This document shows positions 7,690 through 16,221 of a stretch of 64,000 nucleotides of DNA, piece after piece (positions within the stretch are counted from its first letter, which is position 1; the number at the start of each line of letters is the position of its first letter). The translations under genes were made by a program, and so were the position numbers. The notes beneath the pieces are model-generated. The model worked only from the letters and a program-made list of their open reading frames with translations, was not told the DNA's origin and did not search any database. The DNA lies in assembly GCA_903834765.1 (NCBI GenBank), contig CAILKE010000050.1, positions 1-64,000 of the forward strand, written 5' to 3'. The DNA is from an uncultured Bacteroidota bacterium (GTDB lineage Bacteria > Bacteroidota > Bacteroidia > B-17B0 > Aurantibacillaceae).

Positions 7690-8613
7690 ATGAACAAAAT
7701 CACTATGCTATTAGGTTCTGCAATACTTGTAGGACTTGTATCTTGTAACTCATCGAAATTTGAAGGTTACACAAAAGCCGAAAACGGTTTACATTATAAA
7801 TTCTATACTCACGATGAAGCTGGCGCTAAACCAGTTGAAGGGGATGGCATCGCGTTTAAATACGTATTCAAATTAAAATCAAACGACTCAACATTAGTAA
7901 ATAGTTCTTTAGTTAGCCAAGATGGATCTGGCGTAACTAAATTTATTTTACCTAAATCTTCTTTCGTTGGAAGTTTAGAAGACGCAATGATGATGATGGC
8001 AAAAAATGATAGTGCTTCATTTGTTGTTAGTGCTGATTCCTTTTATATGAAAACTCAAAAAGCTAAAGAATTACCTCCATTTATCAAACCTGGTGATTTC
8101 TTGGTAGTTGAAATGAAAATGGTTGATATTAAAACCAAAAAAGAATTAGACGAAAACCAGAAAAAGCAACAAGAGGAAATGGCTAAATTATCTGAAGGTG
8201 AAAAACCTATGATGGAAAAATATTTAGCTGATAATAAAATCACAGTTAAACCAACTGCGTCAGGTTTAATATACATTGAAACAGGAAAAGGTAAAGGTGT
8301 ATTGGCAAAAGTAGGTGATGAAGTAACCGTTCAATACAGAGGGACAACATTAGATGGTAAAGAATTTGATTCATCTTATGGTCGTCCTGAGCCATTTAAA
8401 TTTATTATTGGCCAACAACAAGTAATTGCTGGTTGGGACGAAGCCCTTCAATTAATGGCTAAAGGAGGTAAAGCTAAATTAGTATTACCTTCAAGTATTG
8501 CCTATGGAGCCAGAGGCGCTGGACCAATTCCTCCGTTTTCACCATTAGTATTTGAAGTAGAATTAGTAAACATTGGGGCTCCATCTGCACAACAAATGCC
8601 TCCTGCTCAATAG
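7690..8613 (+). CDS. FKBP-type peptidyl-prolyl cis-trans isomerase lipoprotein
   Basis: A 307-residue lipoprotein (lipobox LVSC, Cys19). Residues 25-140 are a diverged FKBP-like domain that resembles the same part of the upstream protein (FEGYTKAENGLHYKF; AKNDSASFVVSADSF). A charged helical linker follows at about 145-190. The C-terminal domain (195-295) is a well-kept FKBP: SGLIYIETGKG, VTVQYRGTTLDGKEFDSSYGR, VIAGWDEALQLMAKGGKAKLVLPSSIAYG and PFSPLVFEVELV. These include the Tyr, Asp, Trp and Tyr positions that line the FKBP proline pocket, so this copy should be an active isomerase, unlike the two before it. It lies 8 nt after its neighbour. Confidence 0.9.
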   Translation: MNKITMLLGSAILVGLVSCNSSKFEGYTKAENGLHYKFYTHDEAGAKPVEGDGIAFKYVFKLKSNDSTLVNSSLVSQDGSGVTKFILPKSSFVGSLEDAMMMMAKNDSASFVVSADSFYMKTQKAKELPPFIKPGDFLVVEMKMVDIKTKKELDENQKKQQEEMAKLSEGEKPMMEKYLADNKITVKPTASGLIYIETGKGKGVLAKVGDEVTVQYRGTTLDGKEFDSSYGRPEPFKFIIGQQQVIAGWDEALQLMAKGGKAKLVLPSSIAYGARGAGPIPPFSPLVFEVELVNIGAPSAQQMPPAQ

Positions 8614-8653
8614 TTCTATATGTTAGTTTAAGTTAAACGTTAATATAACCAAA

Positions 8654-9721
8654 ATGAAAAAAATAATTTTAGCATCTCTGTTTGCCCTAGTATCTATAGG
8701 AATGGTAGCAGCGAACCCAGATAAACCTAAAAAAAACAAAAAAGCAAAACTAAGTAAAATGGATAAAGAATTTTTAAGTAAACATCCCGATGGCATGTAT
8801 GCCAAATTTGAAACAAATAAAGGAAATATTATTTGTGCATTAGAATTTAAAAAAACACCGATGACGGTAGCTAACTTTGTTGGCTTAGCAGAAGGTACAA
8901 TTAAAAACACAGCAAAAACAGAAGGCGTGCCTTACTACGATGGTTTGAAATTTCACCGTGTGATTCCTAACTTCATGATACAAGGTGGTTGTCCATTAGG
9001 AACTGGCACTGGAGATCCTGGTTATAAATTCCCTGATGAATTTGATCCTTCTTTAAAACATGTTGGTCCTGGTATTTTATCAATGGCTAATGCTGGGCCT
9101 GGCACAAATGGTAGTCAGTTTTTTATTACTCATGTTAAAACTGATTGGTTAGATGGCAAACACACTGTGTTTGGAAATGTAGTAGAAGGAATGGATGTAG
9201 TTAACAAAATAGTAGGGAATGATACATTAAAACATTTAACCATTTTACGTAAAGGTAAAGAAGCGGAAGCATTTGATGCACCAAAAGCATTCGAAACTGC
9301 AAAAGCAGGTTTATCAGCTAAGCAAGAAGCTATGGCTGCTGCTGAAAAAGCATTAATGGAAAAAACCTTAAACGAAACTTATGGCAATGCAAAAGCAACA
9401 GCCAGTGGATTACGTTATATTGTTGAAAAAGAAGGAACAGGTAAAACACCTTTAGCTACTGATCAAGTAACAGTTCATTACACAGGATACTTATTAAACG
9501 GAAGTAAATTTGATAGCTCTGTAGATAGAGGTCAACCAGCAACCTTTGGTTTAAATCAAGTAATACCAGGTTGGACAGAAGGTTTACAATTAATGAAAGA
9601 AGGTGGTAAAAATAAATTAATTATTCCTTACCAATTAGGATATGGTGAAAACGGTATGCCTCCTGTAATTCCAGCAAAAGCTTGGTTAGTATTTGATGTT
9701 GAATTAATTAAAGTAAATTAG
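8654..9721 (+). CDS. Dual-family immunophilin: cyclophilin domain fused to FKBP domain
   Basis: A 355-residue secreted protein with signal peptide [20 protein letters not shown]. Residues about 48-200 are a cyclophilin: [18 protein letters not shown] carries the catalytic arginine, then [14 protein letters not shown] and [10 protein letters not shown] helical linker spans about 215-245. Residues 250-355 are an FKBP domain: [55 protein letters not shown] and [13 protein letters not shown]. Cyclophilin-FKBP fusions are known from Flavobacterium and some protists. Both active sites look intact. It closes the tatA-immunophilin run; the 40-nt gap to the previous gene may hold a secondary promoter. 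A strong terminator follows. Confidence 0.93.
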   Translation: MKKIILASLFALVSIGMVAANPDKPKKNKKAKLSKMDKEFLSKHPDGMYAKFETNKGNIICALEFKKTPMTVANFVGLAEGTIKNTAKTEGVPYYDGLKFHRVIPNFMIQGGCPLGTGTGDPGYKFPDEFDPSLKHVGPGILSMANAGPGTNGSQFFITHVKTDWLDGKHTVFGNVVEGMDVVNKIVGNDTLKHLTILRKGKEAEAFDAPKAFETAKAGLSAKQEAMAAAEKALMEKTLNETYGNAKATASGLRYIVEKEGTGKTPLATDQVTVHYTGYLLNGSKFDSSVDRGQPATFGLNQVIPGWTEGLQLMKEGGKNKLIIPYQLGYGENGMPPVIPAKAWLVFDVELIKVN

Positions 9722-9740
9722 TTAGTAATATCTAAATAAC

Positions 9741-9786
9741 AAAAATAAAAGAGACTGCTCATTTGAGACAGTCTCTTTTATTTTTG
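9741..9786 (+). terminator. Rho-independent terminator, bidirectional
   Basis: AAAATAAAAGAGACTG and CAGTCTCTTTTATTTT form a long, nearly perfect stem with T-rich flank on both strands. It ends the tatA-PPIase run and could also stop transcripts arriving from the right. Confidence 0.8.
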
Positions 9787-9850
9787 TCACATCGAGCGAA
9801 GTCGAGATGTTTGATGATAAAGTGTATAAGTTCTTCACGCAATAGCGTGA
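9786..9850. repeat. REP-like palindromic element
   Basis: GTCACATCGAGCGAAGTCGAGATG is an imperfect palindrome of the type dispersed in intergenic DNA of many Bacteroidota. It is followed at 9836-9849 by a second palindrome CACGCaataGCGTG. GC content is visibly higher than in the surroundings. Only one copy is seen in this window, so its repetitive nature is inferred from other genomes. Confidence 0.5.
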
Positions 9851-9892
9851 CTCGAACCGACAAGGGAAATTACTTTCGAGGTAGCCTCTTTT

Positions 9893-10963
9893 TTATTTTA
9901 AAAATTGAAAAGCAACTGATTTAACCGATGTTAAAGTAGTATGGTTATTCGTGAAATAATGCAACATCTGCTGAGCTTCAGGTAATTCAAATACTTCTTT
10001 TAAATTTCGGATCTTACCAATAGGCACATCATTTTTCAAGCATAAGTTAAATAAATCATCGAAGGTAAACAGACTAATTTTTTCATTTAACAGAGTGTAT
10101 AATTTTTCACGATTGGCTACACGTTGTTGATTAGATTTAAATTGTTCCTTTTCATATAAATCAATTCCTAAGATTTCACAGAGGTTTTTAAACTGAGAAT
10201 TACTCCCAATTGCAAATGTTATTTGATGCTGATCTTTTGTCAAAAACAATTCACCATAAGGTGCAATATTAGGATGCAAAGAACCTTGTGCAGTAGGCAA
10301 GTGATGCGCAATAAGCCAATTAGTTGCTTGATTAGCAAGTGAAGCTAAAGCACTATCAAATAACGAAACAGAAATATGTGAGCCAGTTGATGTTTTATAT
10401 TTTTTTAATAACGCAATTAAAATAGCTTCTTTTAATTGATGTCCGGCTAACAAATCAATTAATGCCACTGGCATTTTTAATGACTGACTGTCTTTTTCGC
10501 CATTCATATACATGAACCCGCTTTCAGCTTGAAGGATCAAATCGTAAGCAGTACGAGGGTTTTGAGAACCAAAGCCATTGATACTTGCATAAATTAATTG
10601 AGAATTAATCTGCTCTAAAGTTTCATAATCAACTTTTAGTTTGATATCATCACCCAACTTATAATTAGAAATTAAAATGTCTGCAGTTTTAATTAACTGA
10701 TAAAATGTTTCTAAATCTTTTGATAGTGTTAAATCTAAAAAAAGAATATCTTTTCCTGCATTTACACTCCAATAGTAAGCGCTCGAGATATCTTCTTTAT
10801 TTTCTAAAGGCGATTTCCAACCGCGTGTGACATCTCCATTTGTTTTTGGATTTTCTATTTTAATAACTTTTGCGCCAAGTTCAGCAAAAAATAAACCAAC
10901 GGATGGACCGGCTAAAACGCCCGCCAACTCAACAATCACTAAATCTGAAAAAGGTTTATTCAT
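9893..10963 (-). CDS. Class III CoA transferase (CaiB/BaiF family)
   Basis: A 356-residue protein of CoA-transferase family III, which swaps CoA between an acyl-CoA donor and a carboxylic acid through an enzyme-bound aspartyl anhydride. The N-terminal CoA-binding signature is present (VELAGVLAGPSVGLFFAELGAKVIKIENP), as is the catalytic aspartate in TAYDLILQAESG (Asp141). ALIDLLAGHQLKEAILIALL is the usual helical core. It is slightly shorter than the 380-400 residues of many members, the C-terminus being trimmed. The substrate is not predictable; amino-acid or dicarboxylate catabolism is common. The neighbouring aldo/keto reductase gene ends 74 nt upstream on the same strand; no shared pathway is evident. 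Confidence 0.88.
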   Translation of the reverse strand: MNKPFSDLVIVELAGVLAGPSVGLFFAELGAKVIKIENPKTNGDVTRGWKSPLENKEDISSAYYWSVNAGKDILFLDLTLSKDLETFYQLIKTADILISNYKLGDDIKLKVDYETLEQINSQLIYASINGFGSQNPRTAYDLILQAESGFMYMNGEKDSQSLKMPVALIDLLAGHQLKEAILIALLKKYKTSTGSHISVSLFDSALASLANQATNWLIAHHLPTAQGSLHPNIAPYGELFLTKDQHQITFAIGSNSQFKNLCEILGIDLYEKEQFKSNQQRVANREKLYTLLNEKISLFTFDDLFNLCLKNDVPIGKIRNLKEVFELPEAQQMLHYFTNNHTTLTSVKSVAFQFLK

Positions 10964-11037
10964 ATTATATTTATTTTATCGCACCTAAGAATCAAAGAGT
11001 TGTTGTAGTTGGGAAAGTTTAAAAATATTACTTCAAT

Positions 11038-12024
11038 TTAAAACTGCGATTGAACAGGTTTATTATCTACGATCACATCTATTTTTTCCATCACTTCGTT
11101 TGTTAGTAATGGCAATACTTCCAGGGCTTTTAAGTTTTCTATCAATTGTTCTTTTTTAGAAGCTCCTAAAATTGCCGTGCTCACATGTGGGTTTTTAACC
11201 GTCCATGCAATAGATAGCTTAGCAATAGAAGTCCCTAAATCATTAGCTAATTGCGCTAATCGTTTTGTTTTTTCGATACGCGAATGTTCCCCTAATGTTC
11301 TTTCTTTTAACCAATCCATTCCTTCAATATGCAAACGATTGTCTTCTGGAACACCATCATTATACTTGCCACTCAAAAGACCTGAAGCTAGAGGGCTCCA
11401 GATGGTTGTACCTAAACCAAAATCTCTGAACAACAATAAATAATCTTTTTCTAATTTAGACCGCTCAAATAAATTATATTGTGGTTGCTCCATCGTGGGC
11501 CCAATTAAATGATGTCTTTCGGCGAAAACAAAAGCAGCCATTATCTCATCATTTGCCCATTCGCTTGTTCCCCAGTATAATATTTTCCCTTGCTGAATTA
11601 AGGTATTCATTGCCCACACTGTTTCTTCAATTGGCGTATTCTTATCAGGACGATGACAATAAAATAAATCAATATAATCTACTTGCAAACGTTTTAAAGC
11701 TGCATGACAGCCTTCTATAATATGTTTTCGAGATAATCCAGTTTGATTTGGTTTTCCTTGTTCATAACCAAAATATACTTTACTAGAAACTAAATAAGAA
11801 CTTCGCTCCCAGTTTTTTTTCTTTAATATGGCACCCATTACCTCTTCTGATTTACCACGTGCGTATATCTCTGCATTATCAAAAAAATTAATCCCATTAT
11901 CGTATGCAATGGTTAATAATTCATCAGCAGTGCTATCTCCTATTTGTTTACCGAAGGTTATCCATGATCCAAATGATAATGTGCTTACTTGCAAACCTGA
12001 TTTTCCTAGTCTTCTATATTCCAT
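11038..12024 (-). CDS. Aldo/keto reductase (Kv-beta-like)
   Basis: A 328-residue NADPH-dependent aldo/keto reductase. The catalytic tetrad is visible as Asp49 and Tyr54 (FFDNAEIYARG), Lys82 (VSSKVYFG) and His124 (YCHRPD). The sequence follows the Kv-beta/YghZ subgroup (MEYRRLGKSGLQVS, ASGLLSGKYNDGVP, VSTAILGASKKEQLIENLKAL), which reduces aldehydes and ketones such as methylglyoxal. Length is typical and the ATG directly precedes the conserved N-terminus. Neighbours do not suggest a particular substrate. No terminator is evident between it and the CoA transferase gene, so the two may share a transcript. Confidence 0.92.
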   Translation of the reverse strand: MEYRRLGKSGLQVSTLSFGSWITFGKQIGDSTADELLTIAYDNGINFFDNAEIYARGKSEEVMGAILKKKNWERSSYLVSSKVYFGYEQGKPNQTGLSRKHIIEGCHAALKRLQVDYIDLFYCHRPDKNTPIEETVWAMNTLIQQGKILYWGTSEWANDEIMAAFVFAERHHLIGPTMEQPQYNLFERSKLEKDYLLLFRDFGLGTTIWSPLASGLLSGKYNDGVPEDNRLHIEGMDWLKERTLGEHSRIEKTKRLAQLANDLGTSIAKLSIAWTVKNPHVSTAILGASKKEQLIENLKALEVLPLLTNEVMEKIDVIVDNKPVQSQF

Positions 12025-12112
12025 GGTATCTTGTCTTTTTAATAATTAGTGATGATAAAATTAAGAAATTGTTGCTAGTAATATACCTAACCGTTCTTTT
12101 TGTTTATTGCAT

Positions 12113-12151
12113 AAAAAAACCTTGTTGAATATACAACAAGGTTTTAAAAAT
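12113..12151 (-). terminator. Rho-independent terminator of the rpsF-rpsR-rplI operon
   Basis: On the minus strand AAAACCTTGTTGTAT and the matching arm ATTCAACAAGGTTTTTTT form a stem followed by seven T, starting about 15 nt after the rplI stop. Confidence 0.8.
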
Positions 12152-12165
12152 AAAATCAATAAAAC

Positions 12166-12612
12166 TTATTCAGCAATTACTTCAAAATTGATAGTAGCTG
12201 AAATTTCTTTGAATAAACGAACTTTAGCAGAATATGTTCCTAAAGTTTTGATAGCATCTTCGTTCATTTCAATGTTTTTACGCTCTAAATCATAACCAGC
12301 TTTTTTCAAAGCATCAGCTAATTGAATGTTAGTAACTGAACCGAAAATCTTTCCAGATTCACCAGCTTTAGCTCCAACTTTTACAGTAACATCAGCAAGT
12401 TTAGCTGCAGTAGCTGTTGCTTCGTTACGTAATTTTTGTTCTTTGAATGAGCTTTGTTTAATTTCTTCGGCTTGCATTTTTTTGTTACTATCAGTAGCTA
12501 AAACTGCAACTCCTTGAGGAATTAAAAAGTTACGACCGTAACCGTTTTTTACTTTAACGATGTCGTTTTTATATCCTAACCCTTTAAGGTCTTTTTTTAA
12601 TATAATTTCCAT
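12166..12612 (-). CDS. rplI: 50S ribosomal protein L9
   Basis: A 148-residue L9 of normal length. The N-terminal rRNA-binding domain begins MEIILKKDLKGLGYKNDIVKVKNGYGRNFLIPQGVA, followed by the long connecting helix and the C-terminal domain (AGESGKIFGSVTNIQLADALK; AKVRLFKEISATINFEVIAE). It is the last gene of the canonical rpsF-rpsR-rplI operon, 19 nt after rpsR. Confidence 0.98.
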   Translation of the reverse strand: MEIILKKDLKGLGYKNDIVKVKNGYGRNFLIPQGVAVLATDSNKKMQAEEIKQSSFKEQKLRNEATATAAKLADVTVKVGAKAGESGKIFGSVTNIQLADALKKAGYDLERKNIEMNEDAIKTLGTYSAKVRLFKEISATINFEVIAE

Positions 12613-12631
12613 GTTGTGTTTCCTCTTTTTA

Positions 12632-12895
12632 TTATTTTAAACAATCTGCTAAATAAGGCATTAAAGCAATGTGACGAGCACGTTTAACTGCTTGAGATAC
12701 CTTACGTTGGAATTTTAAAGAAGTTCCTGTTAAACGACGAGGTAATAACTTACCTTGCTCATTCACGAACTTTAATAAAAAATCAGCGTCTTTGTAATCA
12801 ATATATTTAATACCTAACTTTTTAAAGCGACAGTATTTTTTCTTTTTTGCTTCAACCGATGGTGGGTTTAAAAAGCGTACTTCATTTTTTGCCAT
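12632..12895 (-). CDS. rpsR: 30S ribosomal protein S18
   Basis: An 87-residue S18 with the family core [36 protein letters not shown] and [13 protein letters not shown]. It binds S6 in the small-subunit platform. It lies between rpsF (28 nt upstream) and rplI as in most bacteria; no single-strand-binding or priB gene interrupts the operon. Confidence 0.98.
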   Translation of the reverse strand: MAKNEVRFLNPPSVEAKKKKYCRFKKLGIKYIDYKDADFLLKFVNEQGKLLPRRLTGTSLKFQRKVSQAVKRARHIALMPYLADCLK

Positions 12896-12923
12896 TGTTG
12901 TAATGTGTTTTTTGGGTTAATAA

Positions 12924-13292
12924 TTAAGCTTCTGCTTTTTTAGTTTTAGCAACTTTAGATTCACCACCTTTTGCTCTGCGCTTATCAGCCCAAGTAGCTC
13001 CGTGTTTCTCTAAAGCAATCGTTAAGAAACGTAAAATACGTTCGTCACGTTTGAATTGTAATTCTAATTCAGCGATTTCTGTACCTTTTCCAGAAAAGTC
13101 AACTAAGTGGTAAAAACCAGTAGTTTTCTTTTGAATAGGGTAAGCTAATTTTTTTAAGCCCCAGTTTTCACGGTGGTTAATTTTCGCTCCCAAATCCGTT
13201 AGGATTTTTTCAAACTTTTTTGCGGCCTCCTTTGCCTGATCATCAGACAAAACGGGAGTTAAAATGAAGACCGTCTCATAGCGTTTTTCCAT
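12924..13292 (-). CDS. rpsF: 30S ribosomal protein S6
   Basis: A 122-residue S6 ([61 protein letters not shown]) with a Lys/Ala-rich tail. It is the first gene of the rpsF-rpsR-rplI operon and is preceded by a -7 box at 13320-13327. Confidence 0.98.
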   Translation of the reverse strand: MEKRYETVFILTPVLSDDQAKEAAKKFEKILTDLGAKINHRENWGLKKLAYPIQKKTTGFYHLVDFSGKGTEIAELELQFKRDERILRFLTIALEKHGATWADKRRAKGGESKVAKTKKAEA

Positions 13293-13319
13293 TGTTTATA
13301 TTTTTTTAAATTAAGGGTG

Positions 13320-13327
13320 CAAATATA
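13320..13327 (-). promoter_or_regulatory. -7 promoter box of the rpsF operon
   Basis: Reads TATATTTG on the minus strand, an exact TAnnTTTG match, 27 nt upstream of the rpsF ATG. Confidence 0.65.
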
Positions 13328-13547
13328 GAATAATTATTTGTAATAATCTACTCTTTTCTTAGATTTTGCAAAGTAAATTAAATATTAAGTTTCTGAAAAT
13401 CAATAACTTGATGGTATATGCTCATTATTTTGATTAACTTCATTACTTGCCGAAGTATAAAAATATACTAATTTCATTAGTTTCAGCTAAAAAAGTATAA
13501 ACTAAATAATTATTGACAACCATATAAAATATATGTCAAAATATATG

Positions 13548-13561
13548 TAAACATATGTTTA
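13548..13561. promoter_or_regulatory. Perfect palindrome TAAACATATGTTTA
   Basis: A 14-bp perfect palindrome about 63 bp upstream of the VWA gene, next to two further ATATGT-containing words (13531 and 13543). It could be an operator, but AT-rich DNA makes chance palindromes common. Confidence 0.3.
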
Positions 13562-13623
13562 TAATAAATTTCTTTAAGAGAATAGTATTAAACATTTAAG
13601 TACTTTTAATGTTATTTTAATAT

Positions 13624-14715
13624 ATGATTGGTTTTCGATTCTCTAACTTTACTCAACCGCATCAAACGCCCTTTGATAAGTTATTCGATATATTTAAACA
13701 ATTAATAACGTTTACGAGTGGTGATTTTGACGAAGCAATAAATTGGCTAACAGAGCTTGATAAAGAATATAAATTAACAGAACCTGATTATAGTATCAAT
13801 GACTTTATTCAAGATTTAAAAGATAAAGGATACATCAAGTACGATGCGCCAAACTCTGGAAATATTATTATTACATCCAAAACCGAACAAGCTATTAGAG
13901 AGCAAGCCTTAGAGAAAATATTTGGTAAATTAAAAAAAGGCACAGCAGGAAATCACTCTACAAAATTTACAGGAAGGGGCGATGAAATGACGAATGATAC
14001 AAGACCTTTTCAGTTTGGTGATTCGTTAGAACAAATATCGATGCTAGAGTCTTTTAAAAATGCGCAAGTTAATAACGGCATTGCTGATTTTAGATTAACC
14101 GAAAATGACTTAGCTGTTACTGAAAAAGAACATAAAACTCAAACATCTACCGTGTTAATGATCGATATTTCGCACTCTATGATTTTGTATGGTGAAGATA
14201 GAATTACACCAGCCAAAAATGTGGCGATGGCTTTAGCAGAATTAATAAAGCGCAAATACCCAAAAGATACTTTAGATATTATTGTGTTTGGAGACGATGC
14301 TTGGCAAATTGAAGTAAAGGATTTGCCTTATTTACAAGTTGGGCCGTTCCACACCAATACGGTAGCAGGGGTAGAATTAGCTATGGATTTATTGCGTAGA
14401 AGAAAAAATGCAAACAAACAAATATTTATGATAACGGATGGTAAACCTACTTGCCTAAAAGAACATGGTAGATACTACAAAAATAGTAACGGTTTGGACC
14501 CTAAAATTATTAATAAATGCTTAACACTCGCTCAAAGTTGCCGAAGATTAAAAATACCAATTACTACCTTTATGGTTGCAAACGACCCTTATTTACAAGA
14601 GTTTGTGCATAATTTCACAGAGGCCAATAATGGTAAAGCATTTTATACTTCCTTACAAGGATTAGGCGATTTTATTTTTGAAGATTTTGAACGTAACAAA
14701 AAAAGAAATTTTTAA
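13624..14715 (+). CDS. VWA domain protein paired with AAA+ ATPase
   Basis: A 363-residue cytosolic protein. The N-terminal 150 residues are helical and unassigned. A von Willebrand A domain occupies about 170-350: the MIDAS motif DISHS is at 181-185, with the Thr loop in HTNTVAGVEL and the Asp of ITDGKPT completing the metal site. There is no signal peptide. It lies 23 nt upstream of an AAA+ gene of the MoxR/chelatase-I type. Such VWA-AAA+ pairs act as chaperone-like metal-insertion or complex-remodelling machines, of which Mg-chelatase ChlD/ChlI is the known example. The client is unknown and nothing nearby links this pair to tetrapyrroles. Confidence 0.85.
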   Translation: MIGFRFSNFTQPHQTPFDKLFDIFKQLITFTSGDFDEAINWLTELDKEYKLTEPDYSINDFIQDLKDKGYIKYDAPNSGNIIITSKTEQAIREQALEKIFGKLKKGTAGNHSTKFTGRGDEMTNDTRPFQFGDSLEQISMLESFKNAQVNNGIADFRLTENDLAVTEKEHKTQTSTVLMIDISHSMILYGEDRITPAKNVAMALAELIKRKYPKDTLDIIVFGDDAWQIEVKDLPYLQVGPFHTNTVAGVELAMDLLRRRKNANKQIFMITDGKPTCLKEHGRYYKNSNGLDPKIINKCLTLAQSCRRLKIPITTFMVANDPYLQEFVHNFTEANNGKAFYTSLQGLGDFIFEDFERNKKRNF

Positions 14716-14738
14716 ATAAACTATTTAATAAAAAAAAT

Positions 14739-16220
14739 ATGCAACATATAACAACCTTAGGCGACTTAAAAAAATCAGGATACCTCTCTAAATCTATTAA
14801 AGACGAGTTGCGCGACAATTTGATTTTAAAAATCAAAAAAAAAGAAAATGTATTTAAAGGCATCGTTGGTTATGAAGATACCGTGATACCTGAAATAGAA
14901 CGTGCTATCTTATCAAGACATAATATGAATTTATTAGGTTTACGTGGTCAAGCCAAAACCCGCATTGCCCGCCAAATTTTAGAACTATTAGATGAGTATA
15001 CGCCTTATGTAACAGGTAGTGAGTTAAATGATGATCCTATAAACCCTATCTCTAATTTCGCTAAACAATTAATTGCTGAACAAGGAGACAAAACACCTAT
15101 ATCGTGGCTACATCGTTCAGAGCGTTACGTTGAAAAATTAGCCACGCCAGATGTATCCATTGCTGATTTAATTGGTGATGTAGATCCTATAAAAGCAGCT
15201 AATTTAAAATTAAGTTATGCTGATGAACGTGTGATACACTATGGGATTATACCTCGCAGTAACCGTTGCATTTTTGTAATTAACGAATTGCCTGATTTGC
15301 AAGCACGCATACAAGTAGCTCTATTTAACATATTACAAGAAGGAGATATACAAATACGTGGTTTTAAATTACGTATCCCACTTGATATTCAATTTATTTT
15401 TACAGCTAATCCAGAAGATTATACCAATCGTGGAAGCATTGTAACGCCCTTAAAAGACAGGATTGGCAGCCAAATACTTACACACTATCCAAAAAGCATT
15501 GAATTATCTAAACAAATTACTGCACAAGAGGCAAAGTTAAGCACATCACAAAAACAAGATATAGAAGTAACTGATTTATTGGCAACCATTATTGAGCGTA
15601 TTGCTTTTGAAGCTAGAGAAAGCGAATATGTCGATTCTAAAAGTGGTGTATCGGCTCGTTTAACAATTTCGGCTTACGAAAATTTAGTGAGTACTGCCGA
15701 ACGAAGAATGTTACTGAATGGCGACAAAAAAACAGTAGCTCGCATTAGCGATTTAATAGGAGTAATACCTGCAGTGAATGGAAAAATAGAATTAGTCTAT
15801 GAAGGCGAACAAGAAGGCGCTGGTATTGTAGCTCAAAACTTATTAGGCAAAGCCTTACGTAATCAATTTACTGAAATATTTCCTGACCCGAGTAAACTCA
15901 AAAAAAGAAAAGAAGCTAGTCCGTATCAATCTATTATCAACTGGTTCGGAGAAGGTAATATAGTAGATGTACTATTATTAGAAAGTGAAAAAGATTACAA
16001 AAAAGGCTTAGAAAATATTCCAAGTTTAACAGAATTAGTAGACACCTTCGTTCCAAAACTTTCTAAATCTCAAAAATTAGTAATGATGGAATTTGTATTA
16101 TTTGGATTAGCAGAACATTCTTTAATTGGTAAAAACACCTTAGAGCAAGGTGTTCAATTTAAAAATATTTTGAGCTCTATGTTTTCAGAAAAAGATTTTT
16201 TTGGAGAATCTGATAACTAA
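14739..16220 (+). CDS. AAA+ ATPase, magnesium-chelatase I / MoxR-like
   Basis: A 493-residue AAA+ protein. Walker A is GLRGQAKT (67-74). The Walker B region is IFVINELPDL (178-187): asparagine 182 stands where Asp is usual, but the NELPDL form is, as I recall, shared by the whole subfamily. Sensor 1 is IFTANPEDY and the arginine-finger region is TPLKDRIGSQ. These are the features of chelatase subunit I proteins. The C-terminal 120 residues are a helical extension. With the VWA protein just upstream it should form an ATP-driven remodelling complex. Annotation pipelines often label this family magnesium chelatase; there is no evidence here for chlorophyll or cobalamin synthesis. Confidence 0.86.
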   Translation: MQHITTLGDLKKSGYLSKSIKDELRDNLILKIKKKENVFKGIVGYEDTVIPEIERAILSRHNMNLLGLRGQAKTRIARQILELLDEYTPYVTGSELNDDPINPISNFAKQLIAEQGDKTPISWLHRSERYVEKLATPDVSIADLIGDVDPIKAANLKLSYADERVIHYGIIPRSNRCIFVINELPDLQARIQVALFNILQEGDIQIRGFKLRIPLDIQFIFTANPEDYTNRGSIVTPLKDRIGSQILTHYPKSIELSKQITAQEAKLSTSQKQDIEVTDLLATIIERIAFEARESEYVDSKSGVSARLTISAYENLVSTAERRMLLNGDKKTVARISDLIGVIPAVNGKIELVYEGEQEGAGIVAQNLLGKALRNQFTEIFPDPSKLKKRKEASPYQSIINWFGEGNIVDVLLLESEKDYKKGLENIPSLTELVDTFVPKLSKSQKLVMMEFVLFGLAEHSLIGKNTLEQGVQFKNILSSMFSEKDFFGESDN

Positions 16221-16221
16221 T

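Larger units (their letters stand above)
13293..13623. other. Divergent intergenic region, rpsF / VWA gene
   Basis: This 331-bp AT-rich gap holds no ORF I would support. It carries the rpsF promoter on the minus strand (13320-13327), a perfect 14-bp palindrome at 13548-13561, and a one-mismatch -7 box TACTTTTA at 13601-13608 for the plus-strand VWA gene. Confidence 0.6.

Noticed and set aside
9836-9870. Minus-strand GGTTCGAGTC resembling a tRNA T-arm
   Set aside because: No matching acceptor, anticodon or D-arm sequence is present and the T-stem does not pair; it belongs to the REP-like patch.
11177-12295. Several plus-strand frames opposite the aldo/keto reductase and rplI genes
   Set aside because: They overlap well-supported minus-strand genes and have no recognisable domains.
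13624-16220. Chlorophyll or cobalamin metal chelatase
   Set aside because: The VWA and AAA+ genes look like chelatase subunits, but no large chelatase subunit or tetrapyrrole gene is near.
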